Part shown: positions 21,501-28,012 of the stretch, piece after piece | How the letters are laid out: each line of letters opens with the position of its first letter | Numbering within the stretch: position 1 is the first letter of the stretch | Origin: Flavobacterium aquiphilum | GTDB lineage: Bacteria; Bacteroidota; Bacteroidia; Flavobacteriales; Flavobacteriaceae | DNA length: 64,000 nucleotides | Direction of reading: 5' to 3' | Assembly: GCF_027111335.1 (NCBI RefSeq) | Contig: NZ_CP114288.1 | Coordinates: 2,914,001-2,978,000 of the forward strand | Translations under genes and position numbers: made by a program | The notes under the pieces: generated by a model | The model's input: the letters and a program-made list of their open reading frames with translations, nothing else | Told to the model about the DNA's origin: nothing | Databases searched by the model: none

Positions 21501-22760
21501 TTAACAATGAATCCTAGTGAAACACTTGTGATAAATTATCCACCATCTGATCCTTTTTGTACTTCAAGACCAACATTCAAAATTGATGCGGTTGATGATA
21601 CTGCCAGCACACTTGAAGGTCTAAAAGGAGTGAAAAACGTAGTTGATGTGTTTAAAAATGATACTTTAAATACTGTAGCGTTAAACCCTGCAGATGTGAC
21701 TCTAACAGTTTTGACTCCTGATCCAAAAGGTGGAATAACTTTAAATGCTGATGGTACTGTAGATGTAAAAGCGAATACTCCTACCGGAACTTATACTTTG
21801 ACATATCAAATATGTGAAAAAGCAGATGCCGGCAACTGTGATTCTGCGATTGTAACTGTGAATGTTACCAATATTCCTTTACCAATTATTGCTAATCCAG
21901 ACATATATAGTGTAACTCAATGTTCATTTGGTGACGCGATCCGTAATGCATTAAGCAATGACTTATTGAATGGTGTAACACCAAGCTTGGCTGATTTTAA
22001 ATTCAAATTATTATCAGTCGCTGGACAAAACATCCAAGTTGATAATAATGGTAATGTATCATTTTCAAATGGTGTAGCTGCAGGTCAATTTGTTCTTAAT
22101 TATCAAGTTTGTGAAACTGCAAACCCAACAAATTGTTCTACTTCAACGATTACAATCAATATTGCTGGCATTGAACCTGTAACAATAACTGGAGCATCAT
22201 ACTGTAACGCCGATACAACTCCTGTTGATTTGAATAGTTTATTACCTCAAGGAACACCATTAACTGGAACATGGGTAGATACCGAAAATACAGGAGGCTT
22301 GACTGGCAGCACTTTAAATGCTCTAGGTATACCAATTGGAACATACAAATATGAATATAAAATTGCAGGAGATTGTCCAAGAAGTATATTCCTAACATTA
22401 TCTATAAATGATGATTGTAAAGTGTTACCATGTAGAACTATTGTTGTACACAATGCTTTATCTTCTACTGAAGACGGACGTAATGATTACTTCCAAATTG
22501 AAGGAATAGAAGACAATGCTTGTTATAAAAACATCAGAGTTGAAATTTACAATCGTTGGGGAGTTTTAGTTTTCGAAAAAGACAACTATAACAATGAAGG
22601 AAATGCATTTAGAGGAAAATCTGAAGGTAGAACAACAATCAATAAAAATGAAGGTTTACCAACAGGAACATACTTCTATATATTAAGCTATGATTCTGAT
22701 GATAATCTTGGTAATAAAGTTAGAATCAAAAAAGATGGTTTCCTCTATTTAGTAAAATAG
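12543..22760 (+). CDS. Giant SprB-repeat surface adhesin, T9SS type B substrate
   Basis: 3405 residues. Signal peptide at about 1-28 (ending STAVAQ), then a unique N-terminal domain to about residue 300. A short SprB-type repeat lies at about 383-457. Next come fifteen long SprB repeats of exactly 81 residues (458-1672; TNVTCNGANDGTITV...GGYGTYEYRLDSG...YSVQIRDAAN) and three short SprB repeats (1673-1898; YTYLWDNGETT). Two DUF11/DUF7507-like domains follow (about 1899-2163), then four 130-residue copies (about 2164-2683; VGDVVTYTFTVTNPGNVSLHNI) and a fifth divergent one. Three Asp-rich DDNA/FKND domains (about 2790-3290) precede a gliding-motility-type C-terminal domain (about 3297-3405) with VEIYNRWGVLVFE and PTGTYFYIL. 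That domain marks export by the type IX system and surface anchoring. The protein resembles SprB of Flavobacterium johnsoniae in repeats but is shorter. A PorP/SprF-like gene follows, the usual partner of such adhesins. Confidence 0.93.
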   Translation: MKTIFTYLNKLTLFLIFSYFCISTAVAQTAPVVFPYNGFDIDGDLKANTPTTNVGDWIPGTGGSGQNVFNLDGTAINTATTYRFTDLYNSTGDNTFTGGGKFNDDPNTLWSWTNSKAGGKGDINNVLIHLASDISNNQWLIIASDRLDNTGTSYIDFEFFQNTLTANAGGSFTLTGGRTVGDILLSVEYSNGGSIATVKFYKWSGTDYVLVVDPSTNAFGQTNTNLVDTFTGGAFGSSQYSNYQFVEAAINISAFFAINDPCAGAQFGSVLIKTKSSNASSASLNDFAGPYPVKLVLGTASISYGNGNFCKNEGLVDVTFSGVTGGTYSASSSGLSINPTTGQINVAASTAGTYTVTYSFSTGGCPKSVTTQVNINSLPIASINSVVNATCKGGASGSATASATGGTPGYTYSWNTTPVQNTATATGLAAGTYTVTVTDSKGCTDTEQITITEPAVLAASVAKTNVTCNGANDGTITVTAPTGGYGTYEYRLDSGTWQTSGNFANLANATYSVQIRDAANVTCIITLGNQTITQPNALSATVNKTNVTCNSASNGTITITSPTGGYGTYEYRLDSGAWQANGNFTGLAPATYSVQIRDAANTACTITLGSQIITQPAVLNATVAKTNVTCSGSSDGTITVTVPTGGYGTYEYRLDSGTWQTSGSFIGLAPATYSVQIRDAANVTCTIALGNQTITQPAVLNATVAKTDVTCNGANNGTITVTVPTGGYGTYQYRLDSGTWQTSGNFTALAPATYSVQIRDAANTACTITLGSQIITQPAVLNATVAKTDVTCNGANNGTITVSSPTGGYGTYEYRLGSGTWQASGSFTALAPNTYSVQIRDAANTACTITLGSQIITQPAVLNATVAKTNVTCSGSSDGTITVTVPTGGYGTYEYRLDSGTWQTSGSFIGLAPATYSVQIRDAANVTCTIALGNQTITQPAVLNATVAKTDVTCNGANNGTITVTVPTGGYGTYQYRLDSGTWQVSGNFTGLAPATYSVQIRDAANTACTITLGNQTITQPAVLNASVAKTDVTCNGANNGTITVTSPTGGYGTYQYRLNSGTWQSSGTFTGLAPNIYSVQIRDAANTACTITLGNQTITQPAVLSATVAKTNVTCNAANDGTITVSDPTGGYGTFEYRLGSGTWQTSGNFTGLAPATYSVQIRDAANVTCTIALGNQTITQPAVLNASVAKTNVTCNEANNGTITVTSPTGGYGTYEYRLDSGAWQASGSFTGLAPATYSVQIRDAANVGCTITLGSQTITQPNVLSATVAKTDVTCNGANNGTITVSAPTGGYGTYQYRLNSGTWQSSGNFTGLAPNTYSVQIRDAANVGCTITLGSQTITQPNVLSATVAKTDVTCNGANNGTITVSAPTGGYGTYQYRLNSGTWQSSGNFTGLAPNTYSVQIRDAANIACTIVLGDQIITQPNVLAATVAKTNVTCNAANDGTITVTNPTGGYGTFEYRLGSGTWQTSGSFTGLAPATYSVQIRDAANVTCTITLGNQVITQPNVLAATVSKTNVTCNSANDGTITVTSPTGGYGTYEYRLGSGAWQTSGNFTGLAPATYSVQIRDAANVGCTITLGNQIITQPNTLSASVAKTDVTCNGANNGIITVSAPIGGYGTYEYRLNTGTWQSSGNFISLAPATYSVQIRDAANIACTITLGNQIISQPAVLSCSITPNKPVSSNGLSDGQATVTPVGGNGGYTYLWDNGETTAKAVQLNEGLHTVTVTDSKGCTTTCSITVTQPEVLSCNVVQDSPVKCFGDSNGTATVTAHGGNFGYTYLWDNGETTAKALALNVGLHTVTVTDALGYKTTCTVTIEQPAAALSATAVIVNNNNCTSCHNGSINLTVTGGTTPYTFLWSNQAITEDLSNLTNGTYSVEITDARGCKANYTFTISESSINVTKDGSYVDNNHDGITNVGDLVTYNFVVKNTGTVDLTNVTITDNNASITGGPIALLAAGATDSNTFSGSHIITQADINTGFVYNLALATAKDPENKTVTDNSSDPTPCTTCPIKEDCPDCTITELNQSPSINVTKDGTYVDSNNDGITNVGDVVTYNFVVKNTGNVTLTNVTITDNNAVISGGPIATLAVGATDSTTFSGSHAITQDDIDAGLVYNLATVVAKDPKNNSVTDTSSDPTPCTTCPIKPDCPDCTITPLTQTPKIVLVKNNNITVGENGCATLKVGDMVTYTFTVTNPGNVSLHNISVVDPHLGLSAIALESGDSNTNNILELNETWVYKATYTVTQSDIDNGKITNQASVSGTSPKDIIVTDQSGNTSTDNNPNVITICTNSGIALVKNYNITVGENGCAALKVGDVVTYTFAVTNPGNVSLHNITVNDPHAGLSAIALESGDSNTNNILEVNETWIYKATYTVAQADIDAGKITNQASANGKAPDESIVTDQSGNTSTDNNPNVITICTNPGIALVKTNNITVGENGCATLKVGDVVTYTFTVTNPGNVSLHNIILADPHPGLSAIALESGDSNTNSILEVGETWIYKATYTVTQADIDNGKITNQALVNGKAPNETIVTDQSGNTSTDNNPNVITICTNPGIALVKTNNITVGENGCATLKVGDVVTYTFTVTNPGNVSLHNIILTDPHPGLSAIALESGDSNTNSILEVSETWVYKATYTVTQADIDNGKIINQASINGKAPNETIVKDESGNTPSNNDPNVIVFCINPGLTVVKTATTNSFSVVGDIIHYTITVKNTGNTTLNQITVKDPLTGLNTVIATLAPGGSSDYTQSYTVTQDDLNKGSVTNVAKADGFTPDGTPISGTDDEIVNEKANVIDAVDDNAGTVVGVNVITPNVINIFKNDTLNGLAVNPADLILTTVTANPFLQMNADGSIDVLPSAPVGTQTLVYQICEKANNTNCDSATVTVNIEAPSMTVSGQGICINDVPYFSYTTTANNFTPLNGLTITWKDKNGNVVATMNNLPLNGKVLWPGAVVDQNGNGIDWPGWLLLPNGKWIEGADGFEGLRPTASVTLTMNPSETLVINYPPSDPFCTSRPTFKIDAVDDTASTLEGLKGVKNVVDVFKNDTLNTVALNPADVTLTVLTPDPKGGITLNADGTVDVKANTPTGTYTLTYQICEKADAGNCDSAIVTVNVTNIPLPIIANPDIYSVTQCSFGDAIRNALSNDLLNGVTPSLADFKFKLLSVAGQNIQVDNNGNVSFSNGVAAGQFVLNYQVCETANPTNCSTSTITINIAGIEPVTITGASYCNADTTPVDLNSLLPQGTPLTGTWVDTENTGGLTGSTLNALGIPIGTYKYEYKIAGDCPRSIFLTLSINDDCKVLPCRTIVVHNALSSTEDGRNDYFQIEGIEDNACYKNIRVEIYNRWGVLVFEKDNYNNEGNAFRGKSEGRTTINKNEGLPTGTYFYILSYDSDDNLGNKVRIKKDGFLYLVK
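13914..17558 (+). repeat. Fifteen in-frame 243-bp tandem repeats (long SprB repeats)
   Basis: Fifteen units of exactly 243 bp (81 codons) run without any indel from 13914 to 17558. Some copies are identical at DNA level: 14325-14765 equals 15054-15494 (441 bp, three units apart), and 16272-16528 equals 16515-16771 (257 bp, adjacent units). Others differ at many silent sites. The identical blocks point to recent duplication or gene conversion within the array. Confidence 0.95.
19032..20591 (+). repeat. Four in-frame 390-bp repeats (DUF11/DUF7507-like domains)
   Basis: The segment beginning around TTAGTTAAAA recurs with a 390-bp spacing (anchors near 19037, 19427, 19817 and 20207), giving four 130-residue domains. 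Long stretches such as the one encoding SGDSNTNNILE are nearly unchanged between copies. Confidence 0.85.
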
Positions 22761-22776
22761 AATTAGTCCAAAAAAT

Positions 22777-22806
22777 ACTCTGAGGAAAAGTCCTCAGAGT
22801 GTTTTA
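22777..22806 (+). terminator. Hairpin terminator after the adhesin gene
   Basis: Perfect 10-bp arms ACTCTGAGGA (22777-22786) and TCCTCAGAGT (22791-22800) with an AAAG loop are followed by GTTTT. The T-tract is short, so it may act as an attenuator that lowers expression of the downstream PorP/SprF-like gene relative to the adhesin. Confidence 0.7.
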
Positions 22807-22900
22807 CGGTCTTTGATTGAAAACTAAACATTAGTAAAAATAAATCCTCAAACCTTATGCTATTTACAAATAGCCAATTTAAACCAACAAATCGCACACT

Positions 22901-23812
22901 ATGAAAACAAAATTATTTTCACTCGTTTTGATGTTGACAGTTATTGTAGGTTATGCGCAACAAGATGCGCAATATACCCAATATATGTACAACACAATAA
23001 ATGTAAACCCTGCGTATGCCGGTTCGAGAGGTGCTCTAAGCTTATTTGCTTTGCACCGTGCACAATGGGTTGGCCTTGATGGCGCTCCTGTGACGAACTC
23101 ATTCTCAGTAAATACACCTTTTAATAACAGTAATTTAGGATTGGGTGTTTCGATTGTAAACGATGAAATTGGCCCGTCTACCTCTAATTCACTATCTGCT
23201 GATATATCGTACACTATTCCAATGTCGGAAACATTGAAATTGTCCTTTGGGGTCAAAGGAACTGCTAATCTGTTCAATATTGACGTAACTAAATTAAATC
23301 CTGGTGATCAAACAGATCCTCAATTTCAAAATTTCAAGAATGAATTCAATCCAAATATCGGAGCTGGTCTTTACTTGCATTCTGATAAAGGTTATGTTGG
23401 ACTTTCTGTTCCAAATTTTTTAGAAATGAATGCATATAATGACAATGAAGTAGCCATTTATAAAGAAAAAATGAATTTCTATTTGATTGGAGGTTATGTG
23501 TTTGATTTAAGTCCAAGCGTAAGATTCAAACCTGCATTTATGACCAAAGCGGTAGAAGGATCTCCTCTGCAAGTCGATGTTTCAGCAAATTTCCTTCTTA
23601 TTGATAAGCTAGTTTTAGGACTTGCTTACAGATGGAGTGCATCGGTTAGTGCCATGGCCGGTTTCCAAATTTCAGATGCTTTCTATGTAGGTTATAGTTA
23701 TGATTTTGAAACTACTGAGCTAGACAAATATAATTCAGGTTCACATGAGATATTCTTACGCTATGAAATATTCAAGAAAAATAACAAAATGATAACACCT
23801 AGATTCTTCTAA
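22901..23812 (+). CDS. PorP/SprF family type IX secretion outer-membrane protein
   Basis: 303 residues. A signal peptide ends at GYAQ (about residue 19). The family-defining start of the mature protein, QDAQYTQYMYNTINVNPAYAGSRG, comes next, followed by FALHRAQWVGLDGAP. The rest is beta-barrel-like up to a C-terminal aromatic end (MITPRFF). PorP/SprF proteins are needed for secretion or surface attachment of their cognate T9SS type B adhesin. Its location 140 bp after the adhesin gene makes that the obvious client. It is followed by two TPR-containing genes in the same direction. Confidence 0.93.
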   Translation: MKTKLFSLVLMLTVIVGYAQQDAQYTQYMYNTINVNPAYAGSRGALSLFALHRAQWVGLDGAPVTNSFSVNTPFNNSNLGLGVSIVNDEIGPSTSNSLSADISYTIPMSETLKLSFGVKGTANLFNIDVTKLNPGDQTDPQFQNFKNEFNPNIGAGLYLHSDKGYVGLSVPNFLEMNAYNDNEVAIYKEKMNFYLIGGYVFDLSPSVRFKPAFMTKAVEGSPLQVDVSANFLLIDKLVLGLAYRWSASVSAMAGFQISDAFYVGYSYDFETTELDKYNSGSHEIFLRYEIFKKNNKMITPRFF

Positions 23813-23914
23813 TGGTATTTTAATAAAAAATATCTGTGTTTTAACAAATTTGAGGAATTAAATCTATTTTTATGTATATGAAAAAAGCTTTTAGAACTTT
23901 TAAAAATAAATATC

Positions 23915-24601
23915 ATGAAAAATTCGATATTCCTACATATAACAATTATCTGTTTCTTTTCTTTTGCAGCTTGGAGCCAAAAAAAGACTATTGTTTCGAA
24001 TGAAAAGAAATCGGATAAATCAAAAACTGACACAGCTATTGCAAATAGTCGAATTGTAAATACAACACGAAAAGTAAAGTATTATCATGTAGAAGAAATC
24101 ACTCCTTTAAAATTTGGTGGTTACAGAACGATTTATGATGTTAAAGATGCCAAATTAATCAGGACTTATGATTTAGGACCTAATAATAGAAGAATTGTTA
24201 CACCTGTATACGAAGATGAAGTACAAGTCGAACAACAAGTTCCAAGCTTAAAAGCAGATACCTTGAAGAAGATTCCTTCGGCTGAAATATCGATTTCTGA
24301 TAAAGCCAAAAGAACAAATTCTGTTGCCTACATTGATATTATAAAAACTTATGAAAGAGTTTCAGACAAAGGTTTTGAATCTGTAGATATGTTAAAGAAA
24401 GTAGCTGATTCATATTTTTTTAGTGACGAACTAGAAAAAGCTGAAAAATGTTATACGAAATTGTTCAATTTGACATCCGACTTACCACCGGAATATTACT
24501 ATCGCTATTCAATTTCTTTAAGAGCGATGGGGAAAAAAGAACAGGCCGATGAATTTTTGAAAAAATTCAATCAATTATCTACTAACAAGACTAGTAAATA
24601 A
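23915..24601 (+). CDS. Exported protein with a TPR-like C-terminal domain, paralogue of the next gene's N-terminus
   Basis: 228 residues. Signal peptide at about 1-21 (ending AAWSQ), then a Lys/Thr-rich linker and a region of unknown fold (KVKYYHVEEITPLKFGGYRTIYDV). The C-terminal 90 residues (AYIDIIKTYERVSDKGFES...YYYRYSISLRAMGKKEQADEF) align closely with the TPR segment of the downstream OmpA protein (AYIDAIKTYERIAEKGYQS...YYYRYAYCLRSTGDIKKADEM). It looks like a partial duplication of that gene fused to a new N-terminus. A periplasmic accessory role in the adhesin/T9SS cluster is inferred from position. Confidence 0.7.
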   Translation: MKNSIFLHITIICFFSFAAWSQKKTIVSNEKKSDKSKTDTAIANSRIVNTTRKVKYYHVEEITPLKFGGYRTIYDVKDAKLIRTYDLGPNNRRIVTPVYEDEVQVEQQVPSLKADTLKKIPSAEISISDKAKRTNSVAYIDIIKTYERVSDKGFESVDMLKKVADSYFFSDELEKAEKCYTKLFNLTSDLPPEYYYRYSISLRAMGKKEQADEFLKKFNQLSTNKTSK

Positions 24602-24649
24602 TGCCAATATGATCAAAACGAAAATTATGGATATCTAAAAATAATTATT

Positions 24650-26599
24650 ATGAAAAACATTACAGTACTTTACCTAACGATACTTAATCTTTTTTCATTG
24701 TGCATTTATGCGCAACAAGCAAAAGTATCGAGAGCTGATAAAAAATATGACAATTACGCCTATATTGATGCTATTAAAACCTACGAAAGAATAGCCGAAA
24801 AAGGGTATCAATCACCTGAAATGTTTCAAAAATTAGGGAATGCATATTTTTTTAATTCTGAATTAGATAAGGCGGCAAAATGGTACGACCAATTATTTGC
24901 TTTAACAACAGATGTTGACCCAGTCTACTATTATAGATATGCCTACTGCCTTAGATCTACCGGTGATATTAAAAAAGCAGATGAAATGCTCAAAACATAT
25001 AATGAAAAAACTGGAAACACCGGAAAAGGAATACAATATTCCAAAGAAGTGAATTATATGGATAAAATTAAAGCCAATTCGGGAAGATATAAAATAAAAA
25101 ACGCGGGTATTAATTCTAAATATTCTGATTACGGAAGCTCCTTCTACAATGATAAACTTGTTTTTACATCAGCCAGAGATACTGGAAGCTTGGGGCAAAG
25201 AAAACATTCCTGGACCAATCAATATTTTACAAACTTATATCAAGCAAATTTATCCAGCGATTCATTAATTCCAGCGATGCCTGTTAAATTTTCAAAAAGT
25301 GTACGGTCAAAATTTCATGAAGCTAGTGCCATTTTTACAAAAGATGGTAAAACGATGTATTTTACGAGAAATAATTATTTGGAAGGAAAAAAAGGAAAAG
25401 ATGGTGATAGAGTTACTTTAGTTAAAATATACAAAGCTACTTTTGGAAAAGAAGATTGGGAAAATGTAACCGAATTGCCATTTAACAGTAATAATTATAG
25501 TACTGCACATCCAGCGCTTAGCCCTGATGAAAAAACATTATATTTTGTTTCTGATATGCCAGGAACTTTGGGTGAGTCTGATATTTTCAAAGTAAATATC
25601 AACGCAGATGGCACTTACGGAAATCCTCAAAATTTAGGAAGTCTGATCAATACACCAGGAAAAGAAACATTCCCATTTGTTAGTGATGATAATGAACTGT
25701 ATTTTTCTTCCGATACACAACCTGGAATTGGTGGCCTAGATATATTTGTTTCTAAAATTAATGAGGACGGAACTATTGACGAAGTCCAAAACGTAGGAAC
25801 TGATGCCAATTCACCACAAGATGATTTTGCATATATAATAAATTCCAAAAATCGAATCGGGTTTCTTTCATCCAATAGACCCGGAGGAAAAGGTTATGAT
25901 GATGTTTACCAATTTTTGGAAACCAAAAGACTGATTCCTAAATGTAAAGCTGAATTAAGTGGTACTGTTTCAGAATTAGCTACTGGAGAAAATTTACCAA
26001 ATTCGAAAATAACCCTTTTTGATGAAATGCATAAAGAAATTAAAAGTACTGAAACAGACGATAAGGGAAATTATATGTTTAAAGGTTTGGAAATTGATAA
26101 AACATACAGCGTAAGAGCTGAAAAAGAAGATTATTCCACTACCGAAAAAACAATCTCAATAGGTCCTGAAGATTGTAAAAATGATTTGGATCTTGGTTTT
26201 GAAAAAAAATTGTGTAAAGTTGCTGTGGGTGACGATTTAGGTAAATGCTTCGGAATTAAATGGATATACTTTGATTTTGACAAAGCTATTATCAGAGATG
26301 TTGCAACTTTAGATTTAGCAAAAATATTAGATGTTATGGGGCAATATCCAAATATGAAAATTGATATCCGTTCTCATACCGATAGCCGAGGTTCTTATAA
26401 ATACAATGAAGGATTATCTGGCAGAAGAGCAAAAGCGACTAAAGACTGGTTGATCAAAAATGGTATTGCTCCAGACAGATTATTAAGCAAAGGGTATGGA
26501 GAGACAAAATTAGTCAACCGTTGTTCTGATGGAGTACAATGTACAGAAGATGAACATCAACAAAATAGACGAAGCGAATTTATCATAACCGCTCTATAA
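24650..26599 (+). CDS. TPR / beta-propeller (PD40) / CnaB-like / OmpA family protein
   Basis: 649 residues in four parts. Signal peptide ending IYAQ (about residue 21). TPR repeats lie at about 28-120. PD40-type propeller blades lie at about 160-425 (KTMYFTRNN, KTLYFVSDMPGTLGESDIF, NELYFSSDTQPGIGGLDIF, RIGFLSSNRPGGKGYDDVY). A carboxypeptidase-regulatory/CnaB-like domain lies at about 440-520. The C-terminal OmpA peptidoglycan-binding domain lies at about 545-649 (YFDFDKAIIRDVA, IDIRSHTDSRGS, LSGRRAKATKDWL). This architecture matches the OmpA proteins that accompany PorP/SprF genes in Bacteroidota and resembles PorE-type T9SS components. It probably anchors the adhesin machinery to peptidoglycan. 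A bidirectional terminator follows. Confidence 0.9.
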   Translation: MKNITVLYLTILNLFSLCIYAQQAKVSRADKKYDNYAYIDAIKTYERIAEKGYQSPEMFQKLGNAYFFNSELDKAAKWYDQLFALTTDVDPVYYYRYAYCLRSTGDIKKADEMLKTYNEKTGNTGKGIQYSKEVNYMDKIKANSGRYKIKNAGINSKYSDYGSSFYNDKLVFTSARDTGSLGQRKHSWTNQYFTNLYQANLSSDSLIPAMPVKFSKSVRSKFHEASAIFTKDGKTMYFTRNNYLEGKKGKDGDRVTLVKIYKATFGKEDWENVTELPFNSNNYSTAHPALSPDEKTLYFVSDMPGTLGESDIFKVNINADGTYGNPQNLGSLINTPGKETFPFVSDDNELYFSSDTQPGIGGLDIFVSKINEDGTIDEVQNVGTDANSPQDDFAYIINSKNRIGFLSSNRPGGKGYDDVYQFLETKRLIPKCKAELSGTVSELATGENLPNSKITLFDEMHKEIKSTETDDKGNYMFKGLEIDKTYSVRAEKEDYSTTEKTISIGPEDCKNDLDLGFEKKLCKVAVGDDLGKCFGIKWIYFDFDKAIIRDVATLDLAKILDVMGQYPNMKIDIRSHTDSRGSYKYNEGLSGRRAKATKDWLIKNGIAPDRLLSKGYGETKLVNRCSDGVQCTEDEHQQNRRSEFIITAL

Positions 26600-26619
26600 A
26601 TTAAAAATCATATTTAATT

Positions 26620-26660
26620 AAAACAAAAAAAACTACCGTAACGGTAGTTTTTTTGTTTTG
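26620..26660. terminator. Bidirectional terminator after the OmpA gene and the CAP gene
   Basis: A near-perfect palindrome with core AACTACCGT-A-ACGGTAGTT is flanked by A- and T-rich arms (AAAACAAAAAA and TTTTTTGTTTT). It separates the convergent genes ending at 26599 (plus) and 26676 (minus). Confidence 0.88.
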
Positions 26661-26675
26661 ATCTATTTTTTGAGT

Positions 26676-27176
26676 TTATATCTTCACAAAGATATTGGTA
26701 TAATATTTTTTACCGGTAGTTGGATTTTCTCTGACAGAAATACCAAAATGTGTATAATCACCTTCAATATTTTTTCTATGGCTATCGCTAAGCAACCAAG
26801 CATCAAAAGCACCTTTGGCACTATTGTAGTTGTAAGCAATGTTCTCACTTACGGTTTTTGCTTTTAGAACTCTCATGATATTAGTTGAACGTGCTTCAAA
26901 ATCATCATGGTTTACAACATTATTGGCAATCATATAATTATCGTGCTCTTCTGATTTATAAGATATGTGGTTAATTCTTTCCAAAGCCTTTAAACCTTTA
27001 CTTACTCGATAATCATTAATCAAAGTCATTGTTTCCAATTCAACAGGACTATATTCGTAGTTCGTAACAAGTGCCTGATCACTATTAGTTTCTTGAGATG
27101 CATCCTCGGCGGTACACGAAACCATAAAACTCAAAATTGCCACAAAGAAAGACAAACGAAGTAATTTCGATTTCAT
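26676..27176 (-). CDS. CAP/SCP-domain lipoprotein
   Basis: 166 residues. An N-terminal lipoprotein signal has the lipobox SFMVSC (Cys21). A CAP (SCP/PR-1) domain fills the rest: NDYRVSKGLKAL, HDNYMIANNVVNHDDF, SENIAYNYNSAKGAFDAWLLSDSHRKNI and HFGISV. The conserved His and Glu positions of the family appear to be present. Bacterial CAP proteins are exported and poorly characterised. It is probably a single gene: 164 bp separate it from pdxH upstream and a terminator follows. Confidence 0.88.
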   Translation of the reverse strand: MKSKLLRLSFFVAILSFMVSCTAEDASQETNSDQALVTNYEYSPVELETMTLINDYRVSKGLKALERINHISYKSEEHDNYMIANNVVNHDDFEARSTNIMRVLKAKTVSENIAYNYNSAKGAFDAWLLSDSHRKNIEGDYTHFGISVRENPTTGKKYYTNIFVKI

Positions 27177-27340
27177 AATATTTAGTAGTTTAAATTTAAA
27201 GTAGAATGTGGGGCAAACTGCTTTAATGTTAATGGTTTAGCTCATTAATCTATATTCAAATAAACATACTAAACTTTAAACTACCAAAAAAAATCGACGA
27301 ACTACATAAAATTTATAAAATCAAATGATTAATTCCTACA

Positions 27341-27985
27341 TTATGGCGCAAGACGAGAAATGCCCCAAGAATAGTCCTCCAGTAGCTTATAACGAATCCT
27401 GTCATGCAAACGGTTAGGTCTTCCTTGCCAAAACTCTACCTCTAAAGGAGTTACCAAAAAACCACCCCAATGCTTTGGTCGAGGAATTTCTTTTCCTTCA
27501 AAATCTTTTTCCAATTGTTTCAAATTTTCTTCAAGATAATTTCGCGATGGAATAACTTCACTTTGGTTGGAAACAACAGCGCCTAATTTACTTCCGTCCG
27601 GTCTTGAGTCAAAATAACCATCAGATATGTTCTCAGAAGTTTTTTGAGCAATTCCTTTTATAATTACTTGTCGTTCCAAACTTTCCCAAAAAAAAGAAAG
27701 ACAAACATTTGGATTATTAGCTATAGCCCTACCCTTTTCAGAATTATAGTTAGTATAAAAAATGAAACCTTCTTCATTAAACCTTTTTAATAACACAACA
27801 CGTGACTTTGGAAAACCATCCAATCCGATAGTTGAAACTGTCATTGCATTCACCTCTCCCGTTTCATCAAAATCTTCTACTTCATGAAACCATCTGTTAA
27901 AAAGATTTATCGGATCCTCAGGAATCGAAGTTTCTAGTAATTCACTTTTTTCGTATGACTTTCTATAATTGCTTAAATCACTCAT
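27341..27985 (-). CDS. pdxH: Pyridoxamine/pyridoxine 5'-phosphate oxidase
   Basis: 214 residues, standard length. This FMN enzyme oxidises pyridoxamine or pyridoxine phosphate to pyridoxal 5'-phosphate. Typical segments are DPINLFNRWFHEV near the N-terminus, AMTVSTIGLDGFPKSRVVLLKRFNEEGFIFYTNY, and a C-terminal PLEVEFWQGRPNRLHDRIRY with the substrate-binding RxH. It follows rnz on the same strand with a 27-bp gap. Confidence 0.96.
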   Translation of the reverse strand: MSDLSNYRKSYEKSELLETSIPEDPINLFNRWFHEVEDFDETGEVNAMTVSTIGLDGFPKSRVVLLKRFNEEGFIFYTNYNSEKGRAIANNPNVCLSFFWESLERQVIIKGIAQKTSENISDGYFDSRPDGSKLGAVVSNQSEVIPSRNYLEENLKQLEKDFEGKEIPRPKHWGGFLVTPLEVEFWQGRPNRLHDRIRYKLLEDYSWGISRLAP

Positions 27986-28012
27986 TTTATAATCTTTTAA
28001 ATTGTCAAGGAA

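Noticed and set aside
22812..22842. TTTG-N19-TAAAAATA as a promoter of the PorP/SprF-like gene
   Set aside because: Spacing is right but the -7 box lacks TTTG; it is too weak to list as a feature.
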